A stretch of 64,000 bases of DNA, from the NCBI GenBank assembly GCA_022447665.1, contig JAKVAQ010000023.1, positions 33,603-97,602 on the forward strand. Reading direction: 5' to 3'. The notes beneath the pieces are model-generated. The model did not search any database. It saw only the letters and a program-made list of their open reading frames with translations, and had not been told where the DNA came from. How positions within the stretch are numbered: position 1 is the first letter of the stretch; each line of letters opens with the position of its first letter. Both the position numbers and the translations under genes were made by a program. This document shows positions 52,945-63,035 of this stretch, piece by piece. This stretch comes from Crocinitomicaceae bacterium (lineage in GTDB: Bacteria; Bacteroidota; Bacteroidia; Flavobacteriales_D; Crocinitomicaceae).

Positions 52945-55900
52945 ATGAAAAACAACTACTTCGCCAAAATCGGAGCCTTAATCTGTTTTTTCGCATTTGC
53001 GATAACAGGTACAGCGCAAACGGTTTACACGCATTATGTGGATGGTATGATCTGGGTGAAACTCTCAGAAAATGTTGTCCAAAAGAAAACAATGAGTCTT
53101 GATGGGACTGAATCAACAAACTATCACGACTTAGATTTAGCTTCTGTTCCTTTTCTTCACGATCTGTCAAGATCAGTGAATTTCACAAGAATTGAGCAAC
53201 CTTATCATCATATTGAGGAGAAAGGTCTTAATCGTATATATAGACTAACGTTCGACGACCCAACTCAAGTTAACTATGTTATTGAATCGCTTAATCAGCA
53301 ACCAAGTGTTGAGTACGCTGAAAAAATTGCGATTTTGGAGAAAACGTTAACACCAAACGATCCAGATTACAACCCTTCTGAACAATGGTCATTATTCCAA
53401 ATCAACGCAGGTACTGCTTGGGATTTGAGCATTGGTGATGCTGATGTTGTTGTAGCAATCGTTGACGATGCGGTTGAAATTACGCACTCTGACTTATCTG
53501 CTGTAACTTGGACGAATTCAGGAGAAATTGCTGGAAACGGTATTGATGATGATGGAAACGGATATATTGATGACGTAAATGGTTATGACGTTGCTGACTT
53601 AGATAACGACCCTAATCCAGATGCTCCAATATCTTCATTTGATCATGGAACACACGTTGCTGGAATTGCAGGTGCAACCACCAACAATTCCAACGGTATG
53701 GCATCAATTGGACACGGTATTAGCTTAATGGCTGTAAAAGCAACGAATTCACCTTCAGTTGTTTCAAATGGATATGATGGAATTGTCTATGCTGTAAACT
53801 CTGGGGCAGATGTAATTAACTGTTCTTGGGGAGGACCTGGATTCTCAACAACGGCACAAACTATCATTGACTTTGCTTATGACAATGATGCATTAGTAAT
53901 TGCTGCTGCTGGTAATGACAACGTTAGTTCGATGTTCTACCCTGCGGCTTATGACCATGTTATTTCGGTTGCATCTTCTACTTTTGGAGATTCTAAATCA
54001 TCATTTTCTAACTATGGTTCTTGGATCGATATTACAGCTCCAGGTTCTGCTATTTGGAGCACAGTTCCAGGTAACTCTTACGCAATTAAGCAAGGAACAT
54101 CAATGGCTTCGCCTTTAGTGGCTGGTTTGGCTGGATTAATGCTTTCAATGAACCCTGGTTTATTACCGGATGACATTGAAGCTTGTTTACTTTCTAGTGC
54201 TGATGATATTGACGCAGCTAATCCGTCATATATCGGAGATTTAGGAGCTGGTAGAATTAATGCACTAGAAGCATTGAATTGTATATCGTCTACACTTGAC
54301 TATCCTCCTGTTGCAGAATTCGTAGCGGACTTTACAACGATCGTAGAGGGCGGCTCAGTGAACTTTACTGACCTTTCATACTACTCTCCTGATACATGGG
54401 AATGGACATTTACAGGTGGTACTCCTGCCTCATTTACTGGTGAAAACCCACCACCAATCATCTATTCTACCCCTGGTACTTATCCAGTATCACTAGAAGT
54501 ATCTAATGTGAACGGTGATGACACAGAAACAAAAGCCGGATATATTATTGTTAACGACCTTTCAGGTTGTGATACTATTACCAATACTATTGACACGGAT
54601 GGATACACAACTTGGTCTTGGGGTACCGGAGGCGTTGATGGTTTTATCGGTGGACATAATACATTTGGTACGGATTTCATAGCTGAGAGATATACTGGAT
54701 ATGGCCCAACCAACGTTATGGGGGCTACATTTGCCTTTGTTGACGCTACAGCAGCATCTCCAACATCAACACTTAGAATAGTTGTTTGGGATGAAGTTGC
54801 AGGTGAACCAGGATCAGAAGTTTATTCACAAGAAGTCTCTATGGCAGAAATTGAAGATAATGCTGCTGGAACTGGAGCTGGAACCTTCTTTTTTACGACA
54901 ATTAGATTTGAGTCTCCTGCAGTTGTTCCTACTTCAAATTTTTACATAGGATATGAACTTGACAATGTTTCTGGAGACGAAATTAATTGTGCTCTAACTG
55001 GTGATCTTGTAGCTGATCCAAGACCAAACACAATTTGGTACTATTTCGCCGATATAGCTGATGACTACGGACCAGGATGGGTTGAAGTATCAGGAGGAGT
55101 TTCTGCAACGGGTCAATGGTCAATGCATTGTTACCCATGGATCACAGATTCACCACCAGATGGAATCATTACTTCAAACTCTCCTGTGTGTGAAGGCGAA
55201 TATATGGATTTCGATGGTTCAACTTCAGTAAATACGGTAAACTGGGATTGGGCGATTAACGGTACAGGTACACCTTACCCTACTGGATCTGATCCTTCAG
55301 TTATTATGAATGAAGCTGGAAACCATTGGGCTTATATGGCCGCTTATAACCATTGTGGAATTTTTGTAATCGATTCGTTGTTGGTTACTGTTGATGAAAC
55401 TCCAGATGTAATGGTTACTTCTACAGCGGACACATTATGTCCAGGAGGTTCATCTTTCCTAGTGGCATCAGGTGCTGACTCATACGTTTGGTCACCGGCA
55501 ACAGGATTATCTTGTACTACTTGTTCGAACCCTGAAGCTTCACCAACATCCTCAACAACCTATGCTGTAACAGGTACTATAGGTAGTTGTACTTCAGACT
55601 CGTTTGTCGAAATTGAAGTAGATGATGAGCCTCCAGTTGCAGACTTTATTATGTCAAAGGACACGGTATGTGAAGGACTACCGCTCGATCTTAATGGAGC
55701 AATATCGGATAATGCCGCCTCATGGGATTGGACATTAACTGGTGCAGATGTAACTTCAGCTTCCGGAGCAACGGCTACAGCAACTTATTCAACGCCAGGT
55801 ACATATACTATTACATTAGATGTTGAGAACTCTTGTTCTGAAACAGATAATATTAGTAAAGATATCTTCGTAGAATCAGCATTAACATGCTTCACTGGTA

Positions 55901-56169
55901 TTTCAAGCGATGACTTCGAAAACGGAATCGCTACTTACTTGAACAGGTTAGATGAAATAATCTACGTTCAATTTGGATTTAGCATTGATTCTGACGTAAC
56001 CATTGAATTGATTTCAGTTACGGGACAATTAGTGTATCAAGAAACAATGGATGGTGTTCTTGAAAACACAAACATCCAAGTTCCTGTGCACAACTTAAAT
56101 CCTGCTCTTTATTTATTAAGAGTTAGCAGTGAGACTAACCAAACAGTAGAAAAGTTCATTATTGAATAA
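52945..56169 (+). CDS. secreted S8 (subtilisin-type) serine protease with PKD domains and type IX sorting domain
   Basis: 1074 residues. Signal peptide ending TGTAQ, then a propeptide-like region (25-140). The S8 catalytic domain follows (about 145-440): D174 in AIVDDAVE, H234 in DHGTHVAGIAG, Asn in VIAAAGNDN, and the nucleophile in QGTSMASPLVAGLAG. Next come PKD-like domains (VNFTDLSYYSPDTWEWTFTGG, YSTPGTYPVSLEV; a second near 900-990 with TYSTPGTYTITLDVEN) and a Cys-containing GEVAN-type region (LSCTTCSNP). The end (VELISVTGQLVYQ ... LNPALYLLRVSSETNQTVEKF) is a Por sorting domain. Extracellular protein degradation. Confidence 0.94.
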   Translation: MKNNYFAKIGALICFFAFAITGTAQTVYTHYVDGMIWVKLSENVVQKKTMSLDGTESTNYHDLDLASVPFLHDLSRSVNFTRIEQPYHHIEEKGLNRIYRLTFDDPTQVNYVIESLNQQPSVEYAEKIAILEKTLTPNDPDYNPSEQWSLFQINAGTAWDLSIGDADVVVAIVDDAVEITHSDLSAVTWTNSGEIAGNGIDDDGNGYIDDVNGYDVADLDNDPNPDAPISSFDHGTHVAGIAGATTNNSNGMASIGHGISLMAVKATNSPSVVSNGYDGIVYAVNSGADVINCSWGGPGFSTTAQTIIDFAYDNDALVIAAAGNDNVSSMFYPAAYDHVISVASSTFGDSKSSFSNYGSWIDITAPGSAIWSTVPGNSYAIKQGTSMASPLVAGLAGLMLSMNPGLLPDDIEACLLSSADDIDAANPSYIGDLGAGRINALEALNCISSTLDYPPVAEFVADFTTIVEGGSVNFTDLSYYSPDTWEWTFTGGTPASFTGENPPPIIYSTPGTYPVSLEVSNVNGDDTETKAGYIIVNDLSGCDTITNTIDTDGYTTWSWGTGGVDGFIGGHNTFGTDFIAERYTGYGPTNVMGATFAFVDATAASPTSTLRIVVWDEVAGEPGSEVYSQEVSMAEIEDNAAGTGAGTFFFTTIRFESPAVVPTSNFYIGYELDNVSGDEINCALTGDLVADPRPNTIWYYFADIADDYGPGWVEVSGGVSATGQWSMHCYPWITDSPPDGIITSNSPVCEGEYMDFDGSTSVNTVNWDWAINGTGTPYPTGSDPSVIMNEAGNHWAYMAAYNHCGIFVIDSLLVTVDETPDVMVTSTADTLCPGGSSFLVASGADSYVWSPATGLSCTTCSNPEASPTSSTTYAVTGTIGSCTSDSFVEIEVDDEPPVADFIMSKDTVCEGLPLDLNGAISDNAASWDWTLTGADVTSASGATATATYSTPGTYTITLDVENSCSETDNISKDIFVESALTCFTGISSDDFENGIATYLNRLDEIIYVQFGFSIDSDVTIELISVTGQLVYQETMDGVLENTNIQVPVHNLNPALYLLRVSSETNQTVEKFIIE

Positions 56170-56188
56170 AATTCAAACTGAAAATATT

Positions 56189-56220
56189 AAAGCCCCGCCG
56201 AACAGCGGGGCTTTTTTTTT
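56189..56220 (+). terminator. intrinsic terminator of the S8 protease gene
   Basis: A perfect 10-bp stem AAAGCCCCGC/GCGGGGCTTT with a 6-base loop and a long T-run, 20 bases after the stop. Confidence 0.95.
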
Positions 56221-56387
56221 GTAATATCCAAAATTGACAAAAGACAATGGAAGGATACTGTCTAAACAAAAGATATTTCTAATTCGTTCTGTAAAGGAAT
56301 TATTGGCAAGCATATTAACATTTTAATCTCTTAGATTATTTTTTTCGTTAAGCATTCGCTAAATTTATAAGCACTCAAACAACTATC

Positions 56388-58265
56388 ATGAAAAAACTAA
56401 CATTAACAATGGTTTTGCTATGCATCTTCGCAGGCTTCGCCCAGATAACCGACATGGGCGGTCCTTTAGTCTGGAACGGAAATGCCGATCCTCTGCATCC
56501 CCTTGAATTCGAAATCATGGATGACTTTAATCTCGAAGCTATGCAAGCAGAAGATGAAATTAACGATGTGAAAGGCGACGGGCCATGGCGTTTCGGTTAC
56601 AAATACGAAACGAACTATACATCATCCAATTCAGGGAAATGGACAACACTTTCAACTGGTGATCGGGTTTGGCAACTGGGAATTACATGTGTTGATGCGC
56701 AAACTATAAACTTTATTTTTGAAGACTTTAACCTTCCTGACGGTGCTTACATCTATTTATACGATTCAGAGAATACGAATCGCGTAGGCGCTTACACAAG
56801 CAGAAATAATCGCATGGACGGTTTATTAGGAACAGAGTTAGTCCACGGAGAAAACGTTATAATAGAATATTTTGAGCCTGCCGAGGTATATGGAGAAGGA
56901 TCTTTCACAATTTCAAATGTTATTCATGGCTATAGAAGCTTAAATAGAGTTCAAGAAGACCTAATGAGAGGTGTAAACGATTCAGGAAACTGTAATGTAG
57001 ATGTAAACTGTCCACTAGGAGACGACTGGGGAGATCAAATTAGATCTGTAGCAATGATTGTAGTAGGTGGAAATGGAATCTGTACTGGAGCGCTTATCAA
57101 TAACACATGTGAAGATGGTGAACCATTCTTTCTAACTGCTGACCATTGTCTTGGTGGAAGTACTGGGAGTTGGGCTTTCAGATTTAACTGGGAATCGCCT
57201 CCAGGAACTGAATCATGTGCTACAACTGCAGGAAGTTCTAATCCAGGTCCGCCCTATGATCAAACAGCAAATGGTGCAACAATTCTAGAGAACGACGGAA
57301 TTTCTGATTTTGCCCTTTTAGAAATTGATCTAATGACTGTAACAGACGCTGAAGACTGGGGTTGTTATTACGCAGGTTGGGATAATTCAGATGATGAAGC
57401 TGCAGTTGATTTTGCCATTGGCATTCATCACCCTTCTGGCGATCTTAAAAAGATTTGTAAAGAAAATGAAGCACCTTATCATGCAACAACTTGGGGTGCT
57501 CAAGTTTGGTGGATTGACGATTGGGATGAAGGTGTAACCGAACCTGGTTCTTCTGGTTCTCCATTATTTAATCAAGAAGGATTAATAATTGGACAATTAT
57601 TTGGTGGAGCAGCAGCGTGTGCTGGAACGGATGATAATGATGCATATGACTTTTATGGCCGTTTCGGTGTGTCTTGGACTAACGGCGTGAGTGGTCGTCT
57701 TGCTCCTGCTTCTTGTGGCTCAGAACCGGAAACCTTAATAGGATTTGATCCAGCAAACCCTTGTGCAAGTGTAAGTATCGAAGCAACTTCAACAACAGAA
57801 CCATCTGCAGGTGGAAACGGAAGTATTGATATTGATGTAACAGGAGGAACTCCTCCTTATACTTTTGATTGGACCGGTCCTGGCGGTTTTACTGCTAGTA
57901 CTGAAGACCTTACAGATTTAGACGCGGGAGTTTATTCCGTAACGATTACTGACGACAATGGGTGTATACTTGAAGTTACAGATATTACGGTAATCAACAA
58001 CCTTAGCTTAAATGGATCAGAAATTACAACTATCGAAGCTTTTCCAAATCCTACAGATGGAATTCTAAATATTCGTATAGAAGAAAACTGGGAAAACGCT
58101 TCTTATGAAGTAATTGACATTACGGGAAGAAATATAGTACAAGAATCGTTCTTTCAGTCTAGTGTTACTACAATTGATATGACAAGTTTAGCCGAAGGAA
58201 TATATTATATCCGTGTTAAACAAGGAAGTCAAGCTAAAATAATCCCGATAACATTAACAAAATAA
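56388..58265 (+). CDS. secreted trypsin-like (lysyl endopeptidase type) protease, first paralogue
   Basis: 625 residues. Signal peptide ending GFAQ. A propeptide-like domain is followed by a protease domain (about 200-450) with the triad H in LTADHC, D in ISDFALLEI and S in PGSSGSPLF. Six cysteines (CNVDVNC, GNGICTG, NNTCED, etc.) should form disulfides. The form is that of Achromobacter-type lysyl endopeptidases. A single SprB-like repeat (GGTPPYTFDWTGPGG ... VYSVTITDDNGC) and a Por sorting domain (FPNPTDGILNI) follow. Its leader (CACTCAAACAACTATCATGAA) is the same as that of the second paralogue. Confidence 0.9.
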   Translation: MKKLTLTMVLLCIFAGFAQITDMGGPLVWNGNADPLHPLEFEIMDDFNLEAMQAEDEINDVKGDGPWRFGYKYETNYTSSNSGKWTTLSTGDRVWQLGITCVDAQTINFIFEDFNLPDGAYIYLYDSENTNRVGAYTSRNNRMDGLLGTELVHGENVIIEYFEPAEVYGEGSFTISNVIHGYRSLNRVQEDLMRGVNDSGNCNVDVNCPLGDDWGDQIRSVAMIVVGGNGICTGALINNTCEDGEPFFLTADHCLGGSTGSWAFRFNWESPPGTESCATTAGSSNPGPPYDQTANGATILENDGISDFALLEIDLMTVTDAEDWGCYYAGWDNSDDEAAVDFAIGIHHPSGDLKKICKENEAPYHATTWGAQVWWIDDWDEGVTEPGSSGSPLFNQEGLIIGQLFGGAAACAGTDDNDAYDFYGRFGVSWTNGVSGRLAPASCGSEPETLIGFDPANPCASVSIEATSTTEPSAGGNGSIDIDVTGGTPPYTFDWTGPGGFTASTEDLTDLDAGVYSVTITDDNGCILEVTDITVINNLSLNGSEITTIEAFPNPTDGILNIRIEENWENASYEVIDITGRNIVQESFFQSSVTTIDMTSLAEGIYYIRVKQGSQAKIIPITLTK

Positions 58266-58268
58266 ATA

Positions 58269-58297
58269 AAAAGCCCCGCCTTTTGGCGGGGCTTTTT
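58269..58297. terminator. bidirectional terminator between convergent genes
   Basis: A perfect 12-bp stem (58269-58280 with 58285-58296) and TTTT loop with A-run before and T-run after, so it works for both strands. It separates the first protease gene from the DUF4252-like gene. Confidence 0.95.
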
Positions 58298-58762
58298 TTA
58301 TATCTCGTCCGCGAGTGACGGGAATAATGCTATCTGACTTTCCTTTATCTTCCCTTTACCTATAACAAGGTAAAACTCCTTCTCCTTATGCACGACAGCA
58401 ACAATCTTCTTAACGAAATCCTTTTTCCAGATTCCAAATAAGTACACTTTCTTTTTATACCCTTCTGATTCTCCTAACCTTGTGAACTTATGATTAGTAC
58501 TGAGCGCCGCTTCAGTGTACTTTTCCACACGCTTACTATCTCCGTAATAATTCAAGTATTTCAATGACCTCAATGATCCTAATACATCCACTGCTTCCGG
58601 ATAATCCTCCTCATCAATAAACAGTGCCGCCAATTTTGGAGGAATTCTTTTCGCTTCCATTCCGCGATCATTCTTTACTTCTTTATAAAAATCTTCATAG
58701 GCATCTGCCAAACTAATATTGGCGAACCCAACTAACAATATACTAATCACTAATGTCCTCAT
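58298..58762 (-). CDS. exported protein resembling DUF4252
   Basis: 154 residues from ATG at 58762 (an upstream in-frame ATG would put extra residues before the signal peptide). Signal peptide ending SLADA. The mature part (RIPPKLAALFIDEEDYPEAVDVLGSLRSLKYLNYYG and VVHKEKEFYLVIGKGKIKESQIALF) has the layout of DUF4252 proteins, which are small exported proteins of Bacteroidota with unknown function. The assignment is moderate. It overlaps the terminator of the convergent protease gene. Confidence 0.68.
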   Translation of the reverse strand: MRTLVISILLVGFANISLADAYEDFYKEVKNDRGMEAKRIPPKLAALFIDEEDYPEAVDVLGSLRSLKYLNYYGDSKRVEKYTEAALSTNHKFTRLGESEGYKKKVYLFGIWKKDFVKKIVAVVHKEKEFYLVIGKGKIKESQIALFPSLADEI

Positions 58763-58993
58763 AACTCCTTGCTTTATATTAATAATGGCTATGCTCAAAA
58801 GTGTTACATAAATAATACTATTATTGATTATATGTTAAATAATTATCAATCGGTGTAATAAGTCTTATGGGCCTTCAATTCTTCACCCAAATCGTTTTAG
58901 ACTGACCATCAATAGCTTTCCTATTCCACTCATCATTTTACACTTTTTTTCTATATCTCTTTTTGTATTTTCACGATCACTCAAACAACTATC

Positions 58994-61900
58994 ATGAAGA
59001 AACTCTATTTTGCGATAATAATATCGCTTGCAAACTTTGCATTTGCGCAAGTTACCGACATGGGAGCCCCCCTCTCCTGGAACGGAAAAACAGAACCTCT
59101 TAATTTAGATGAATTCGAAGTAATGGAAGGGTTCGACCTCGAAGCTATTCAGGCTGAGGATGAAGTAAACGATGTAAAAGGTGACGCACCTTGGCGATTC
59201 GGTTACAAATACGAAACAAACTACACCCAAGAAAATTCCGGAAAGTGGACAGAACTACCTTCTGGAGGAAGAATGTGGCAAATAGGAATCGCATGTGAAG
59301 ACGCACAAACAGTGAATTTCATTTTCGAAGATTACTACTTACCAGAAGGTGCGTACATCTACCTATACGATGTTGATAAAACGAATCGTGTAGGAGCATA
59401 TACTAACAGAAACAATAGAACAGACGGATTACTAGGAACGGAGCTAGTTCACGGTCAATCGATTATAGTTGAATATTTTGAACCTGCAAGCGTTGTAGGT
59501 GAAGGGCACTTCACTATCGCAAATGTTGTGCATGGGTATAGAAGCTTAAACCGCATTCAAGAAGAATTAATGCGTGGATTAAATGATTCAGGCGATTGTA
59601 ATGTCGACGCTAACTGTCCTTTAGGTGATGATTGGAATGATCAAATTAGATCGGTTGCGATGATTGTAGTAGGTGGTAGTGGTATATGCTCTGGCGCCTT
59701 GATTAATAATACTTGTAACGATGGCACACCTTATTTTCTTACAGCTAACCATTGCTTAGGCGGAAGCACAGGTACTTGGGCTTTCAGATTTAACTGGGAA
59801 TCACCTCCGGGCACAGAATCATGTGCTACCACAGCTGGAAGCACAGATCCAGGACCTCCTTACGATCAAACAGCTAACGGTGCCACTATACTTGAATCAG
59901 GAGCTATAGCAGATTTCGCTTTATTACAAATTGATTTGATGACAGTTGCAGATGCAGAGGCATGGAACTGTTTTTACGCTGGATGGGATAATTCTGACGA
60001 TCCTGCCGAAAATGATTTCGCTATTGGAGTCCACCATCCATCTGGAGATGTTAAAAAGATCTGTAAAGAAAATGAAGTGCCATATCACGATATTACCAGT
60101 GGGGCGCAAGTATGGTGGATCGATGATTGGGACGAAGGAGTTACTGAGCCTGGTTCTTCAGGATCTCCTCTTTTTAATCAGGAAGGTAGAATAATTGGAC
60201 AATTATATGGTGGAGCTGCAGCTTGCTCCGGAACGGACGATAATGATGCTTTTGATTATTATGGACGTTTTGGTGTGTCTTGGGTAAATGGCGTTAGTGA
60301 CTGGCTAGCTCCTGCCTCTTGCGGATCGGCTGTTACAAATGATGGCTGGGACCCGAACGCTCCTACCGCTCTGGATGATGCCGGTATCTCAGGAATTAAT
60401 TCACCTGATGGACTGATTTGTTCTGACGAATTTATCCCAGAAGTGATTTTAAGAAACCACGGAAGTAATGATTTAACTTCAGTTACAATAAATTATGATG
60501 TAGATGGGGGCGCTCCAAGCACTTTTGCTTGGACAGGAACGTTGACTCCTGGAAGTACAGAGATTGTTACTTTACCTTCATTCACTACTACTGGCGGAAC
60601 ACATACTTTTAACGCATCAACTTCTGACCCAAATGGAACAACAGATTCAAACACGGCAAATGATGCTAACAACTCTTCATTCACCGCTACAATTGGCGGA
60701 GTACTAACAACACTTACATTAAATACAGATTGTTGGGGAGAGGAAACTGCTTGGGAAATTTATGATGAAGGAGGAACACTTGTTGAAAGTGGAGGAAATC
60801 TTTCGATAATCCCTGGAGGAGGAGGAACATCTGACGACTCAGACCCAGGTGCTTATGGGGATGAAACTACAATTACTCAAAATTTCTGTTTTGCTCCTGG
60901 ATGCTATGATTTTATAATTTACGATGATTATGGCGATGGAATGTACGGTTCACAGTGGGGTTCTTGCTCGGTTGATGGCGATTACAGCATAACTGATGGT
61001 TCTGGAACAATTCTCGCAGAAATTATGGCTGCAGATTCTGATTTTGGTGATTCTGAAACAAACAACTTTTGTGTTGCTGCACCTTGCTCCGGAACCGCTG
61101 ATGCAAGTGCGGTAGAAGAGAGTTGCTTTGATGATTGCACAGGTGAAATAACTATATCTATGACTGGCGGAACTGCTCCGTATACTTATGACATAGGTTC
61201 AGGACCGGTGAGTTCTCCTAACTTTACGGATTTATGTCAAGGTTCGTATGACTTTGTAATAGAAGATGGAGATGGATGTTCTACCTTATACACAGTTGTT
61301 CTGGATGGACCTGATGAAGTAAATCCAAACGGAACGGTAAACGACATTTCTTGTAATGGAGAATCAGACGGAGAAATTGTTGCTCTTGGTTCTGGCGGAA
61401 CATCTCCGTATACCTTCGGAATTGACGGTGGCACTTCAGGAGCTTCAGGCACATTTTCTGGGTTGAGTGCTGGCACATACACCATAACTGTTGAAGATAA
61501 TAACGGTTGTACGAATGATGTAGATTATACGGTAAATGAGCCCTCAGTAATCTCTGCTTCATACACTTCAACTCCTTCTTCAGGATCTGATGGAACAATT
61601 GACTTAACTGTTAGCGGAAGCACAGCGCCTTATACTTTTTCATGGACTGGTCCCGATGGTTACACTTCTACAGATGAAGACTTAAGTGGTCTTGCTCCAG
61701 GTAATTATACTGCAACGATTACAGATGCTAATGGCTGTTCGTTCGATCTAACCAACGTAAATGTAACTAGCAACCTTAGTATTGGTGAAAGTGGTGAACT
61801 GGGTGGTGTATTAATCTTCCCTAATCCAAGTGCTGGAATAATTAATATTCAACTTGAAAACGGTGCTGAATCAACAACATTCGAAGTATTAGATGTTACT

Positions 61901-62041
61901 GGCAGAGCAATAATAGGAACAACATATTTTGAAGATGCCTTAACCTCGGTAGACCTTTCAAACTTTGCAGGTGGAGTGTATTATTTTAGAATTGCACAAG
62001 ATTCTAAAGCTCAAACCTTCTCTGTTATTGTTCAGAAATAG
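58994..62041 (+). CDS. secreted trypsin-like (lysyl endopeptidase type) protease with SprB-type repeats, second paralogue
   Basis: 1015 residues. The first ~450 residues match the first paralogue closely: signal peptide, triad H in LTANHC (TADHC in the other copy), D in IADFALLQI and S in PGSSGSPLF. The C-terminal half differs: a CARDB-like domain (about 470-560, VILRNHGSNDLTSVTINYDVDG), a Cys-containing beta domain (CFAPGCYDFIIYDDYGDG), and three or four SprB-like repeats (GGTSPYTFGIDGG..., GSTAPYTFSWTGPDG...). A Por sorting domain (FPNPSAGIINI) ends the protein. Tandem duplication followed by exchange of the tail is the simplest explanation. Confidence 0.92.
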   Translation: MKKLYFAIIISLANFAFAQVTDMGAPLSWNGKTEPLNLDEFEVMEGFDLEAIQAEDEVNDVKGDAPWRFGYKYETNYTQENSGKWTELPSGGRMWQIGIACEDAQTVNFIFEDYYLPEGAYIYLYDVDKTNRVGAYTNRNNRTDGLLGTELVHGQSIIVEYFEPASVVGEGHFTIANVVHGYRSLNRIQEELMRGLNDSGDCNVDANCPLGDDWNDQIRSVAMIVVGGSGICSGALINNTCNDGTPYFLTANHCLGGSTGTWAFRFNWESPPGTESCATTAGSTDPGPPYDQTANGATILESGAIADFALLQIDLMTVADAEAWNCFYAGWDNSDDPAENDFAIGVHHPSGDVKKICKENEVPYHDITSGAQVWWIDDWDEGVTEPGSSGSPLFNQEGRIIGQLYGGAAACSGTDDNDAFDYYGRFGVSWVNGVSDWLAPASCGSAVTNDGWDPNAPTALDDAGISGINSPDGLICSDEFIPEVILRNHGSNDLTSVTINYDVDGGAPSTFAWTGTLTPGSTEIVTLPSFTTTGGTHTFNASTSDPNGTTDSNTANDANNSSFTATIGGVLTTLTLNTDCWGEETAWEIYDEGGTLVESGGNLSIIPGGGGTSDDSDPGAYGDETTITQNFCFAPGCYDFIIYDDYGDGMYGSQWGSCSVDGDYSITDGSGTILAEIMAADSDFGDSETNNFCVAAPCSGTADASAVEESCFDDCTGEITISMTGGTAPYTYDIGSGPVSSPNFTDLCQGSYDFVIEDGDGCSTLYTVVLDGPDEVNPNGTVNDISCNGESDGEIVALGSGGTSPYTFGIDGGTSGASGTFSGLSAGTYTITVEDNNGCTNDVDYTVNEPSVISASYTSTPSSGSDGTIDLTVSGSTAPYTFSWTGPDGYTSTDEDLSGLAPGNYTATITDANGCSFDLTNVNVTSNLSIGESGELGGVLIFPNPSAGIINIQLENGAESTTFEVLDVTGRAIIGTTYFEDALTSVDLSNFAGGVYYFRIAQDSKAQTFSVIVQK

Positions 62042-62060
62042 AATTCTATAAGTAAACGTA

Positions 62061-62097
62061 AAAGCCTGAGACCTCATTGAGATCTCAGGCTTTTTTT
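62061..62097. terminator. terminator between convergent genes
   Basis: An 11-bp perfect stem AAAGCCTGAGA/TCTCAGGCTTT (62061-62071 with 62083-62093) with a strong T-run on the plus strand, 20 bases after the second protease gene. Confidence 0.93.
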
Positions 62098-62112
62098 ATT
62101 ATCAACTTTATT

Positions 62113-62868
62113 CTAAAGAAAGTCTTTCACTAGCTCCTCTGAAACGATATCGTGCTGTACTAATTCTTTTAAAAAAGGAACAGCGTGATCATGTCTCATG
62201 ATAAGTTTTTTCTTATTTCCTGCAGCGATAAAATCTATTCGCATAACTTTTGAAACAGAGTGATTATCACGGTCATGAACTTTCACATTTGTCACTTGCA
62301 TATTTTGAATACTATCCCAAGAATATTTTTTGCTAGAGAACTTTCTTATTTCCATTCCAGACTCATCTGTATAGATTTTGTACCCTCCTGTTGCCAAAAT
62401 CTTAATGTAATAAATTAATGGTATAATGAACACTGCAAAACATATCATATAAATCCACAATTGTGTTCCTCTAGTTAAACCTGCTCCCCCATATCCTAAG
62501 GGTAAATACTGTAAATCATATGCTTTATCCCCTTCTTCCGTTGTGTTGGCGCCACTTATCTTATCTTCCCAAATAACATGGCTCCCACAACGCCCTTTCA
62601 AATCTTCAAAAAAGGCCTTTGTATTAGGATCAATAAGGCTCGTTTGAATCCAAGGAAACTTCTTTTCTTTTCCATTTTCGACATAAAAAATCCTAAATGA
62701 AATATCCTCCCCTCCACCTAGCGATGTTTTTTTCTTAACCACCTTTACTACTTGGCTAACTTGACATTCCTTGAGTCTTTTAAACAGCTCACAATAAATA
62801 ACACCGTTCTCAAACCCCATCGTGTAGGACATTGAAGATGAACTCAATTCATATGTTTTATTCTCCAT
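62113..62868 (-). CDS. membrane protein of unknown function with PH-like halves
   Basis: 251 residues from ATG at 62868 (an alternative ATG lies 18 bases upstream). No signal peptide. A soluble N-terminal region (1-135; YELSSSSMSYTMGFENGVIYCELF, FPWIQTSLIDPNTKAFFEDLK) is followed by one or two hydrophobic segments (about 140-165, IYMICFAVFIIPLIYYIKI). A C-terminal beta-rich region follows (GYKIYTDESGMEIRKFSSKKYSWDSIQNMQV ... KVMRIDFIAAGNKKKLIMRHD) that looks like a bacterial PH domain. I do not know its role. Single gene. Confidence 0.65.
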   Translation of the reverse strand: MENKTYELSSSSMSYTMGFENGVIYCELFKRLKECQVSQVVKVVKKKTSLGGGEDISFRIFYVENGKEKKFPWIQTSLIDPNTKAFFEDLKGRCGSHVIWEDKISGANTTEEGDKAYDLQYLPLGYGGAGLTRGTQLWIYMICFAVFIIPLIYYIKILATGGYKIYTDESGMEIRKFSSKKYSWDSIQNMQVTNVKVHDRDNHSVSKVMRIDFIAAGNKKKLIMRHDHAVPFLKELVQHDIVSEELVKDFL

Positions 62869-63035
62869 AATTTGCTCTAAAATCATAAATGTAAGTCTTT
62901 TATTCTCTTACCACAGCTATCATTGAACACGGCAACAAAAAAACTTATCCGTGGATCACTGCTTTATTTTAGTAAATCAGTCTTTTTCTTAAGTATTAGA
63001 TTTTGAGAATCAGAAACTTTATTATCTTTAAATCC

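Noticed and set aside
57801..57960. SprB-type repeat DNA as a non-coding repeat element
   Set aside because: The similarity between these segments follows the reading frame and encodes a protein repeat (GGTPPYTFDW type), so it is a domain repeat, not a mobile or regulatory repeat.
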